From: Lentisphaerota bacterium
GTDB taxonomy: Bacteria > Verrucomicrobiota > Lentisphaeria > Victivallales > Victivallaceae
Direction: 5' to 3'
Length of the DNA: 42,317 bases
Assembly (NCBI GenBank): GCA_015061815.1
Contig: SUVW01000022.1
Coordinates: forward strand, 1-42,317
Shown here piece after piece: positions 42,300-42,317 of the stretch. Within the stretch, counting starts at the first letter, position 1, and every line of letters starts with the position of its first letter. The position numbers and the translations under genes are program-made. Under the pieces are notes generated by a model. That model worked only from the letters and a program-made list of their open reading frames with translations, was not told where the DNA came from and did no database searches.

Positions 42300-42317
42300 T
42301 CGAATCCCGCCGGGTGT
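42300..42317 (+). repeat. 18-bp direct repeat of the tRNA 3' end
   Basis: The last 18 bases of the window (TCGAATCCCGCCGGGTGT) are identical to tRNA positions 42119-42136. A GCACCCG identical to the tRNA 5' acceptor strand lies at 42235-42241. It may be an integration-type duplication, a tRNA fragment, or an assembly edge effect. Confidence 0.7.

Overview
The window looks like a chromosomal segment from a Lentisphaerota bacterium (Victivallales/Victivallis-like). This is inferred from gene content, not a 16S match. It carries five genes or remnants with a type IV prepilin-like FTLIELL signature, each at a carbohydrate locus. It also has many divergent TIM-barrel glycosidases (GH92, GH42-like, GH36/31-like, DUF4091), AraC and GntR sugar regulators, and an FAD oxidoreductase, a DegT aminotransferase and a Gfo/Idh/MocA dehydrogenase in one operon. 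Shine-Dalgarno sites are mostly clear (GGAG cores). Promoters repeatedly read TTGnnn, 16-18 bp, TATATT.

Layout. (1) 1-2556: a minus-strand GH92 alpha-mannosidase-like gene with a truncated, palindrome-rich prepilin remnant behind it, divergent from an AraC regulator. (2) 2557-9066: the AraC gene, then a GntR-type regulator leading a likely operon with a DUF4091 protein, a prepilin-like protein and a secreted TIM-barrel protein. (3) 9105-17114: a housekeeping block with an ATP-cone protein, dnaN, recF, convergent recD2 behind an EamA transporter, then a mini ferredoxin-thioredoxin reductase, thioredoxin and MscS channel ending at a strong terminator. (4) 17407-32932: a 15-kb co-directional, tightly spaced gene set: prepilin-like protein, secreted protein, Na+/solute symporter, GH42-like enzyme, FAD-enzyme-like partner, FAD oxidoreductase, GH36/31-like enzyme, DegT aminotransferase, ceramidase-like protein and Gfo/Idh/MocA dehydrogenase. 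A second AraC regulator follows. (5) 34016-41904, minus strand: a 1913-residue secreted multidomain protein and two tandem prepilin-like paralogues with duplicated promoters. (6) 42018-42317: tRNA-Arg(CCG) with promoter and terminator, then an 18-bp repeat of the tRNA 3' end at the window edge.

Function. Regions 1, 2, 4 and 5 look like independently regulated glycan-foraging loci. Secreted or cytoplasmic glycosidases release sugars, the symporter imports them, and an oxidation/transamination set (FAD enzyme, MocA, DegT) would process an unusual sugar or cyclitol. No substrate can be read from sequence alone.

The most striking non-coding signal is in the prepilin-like genes. At each of the five loci, the leader codons just before and across FTL form inverted repeats whose sequence differs from gene to gene but whose pairing is kept, including a synonymous Val/Phe third-base covariation. 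In the three cleanest cases two overlapping, mutually exclusive palindromes share one arm.
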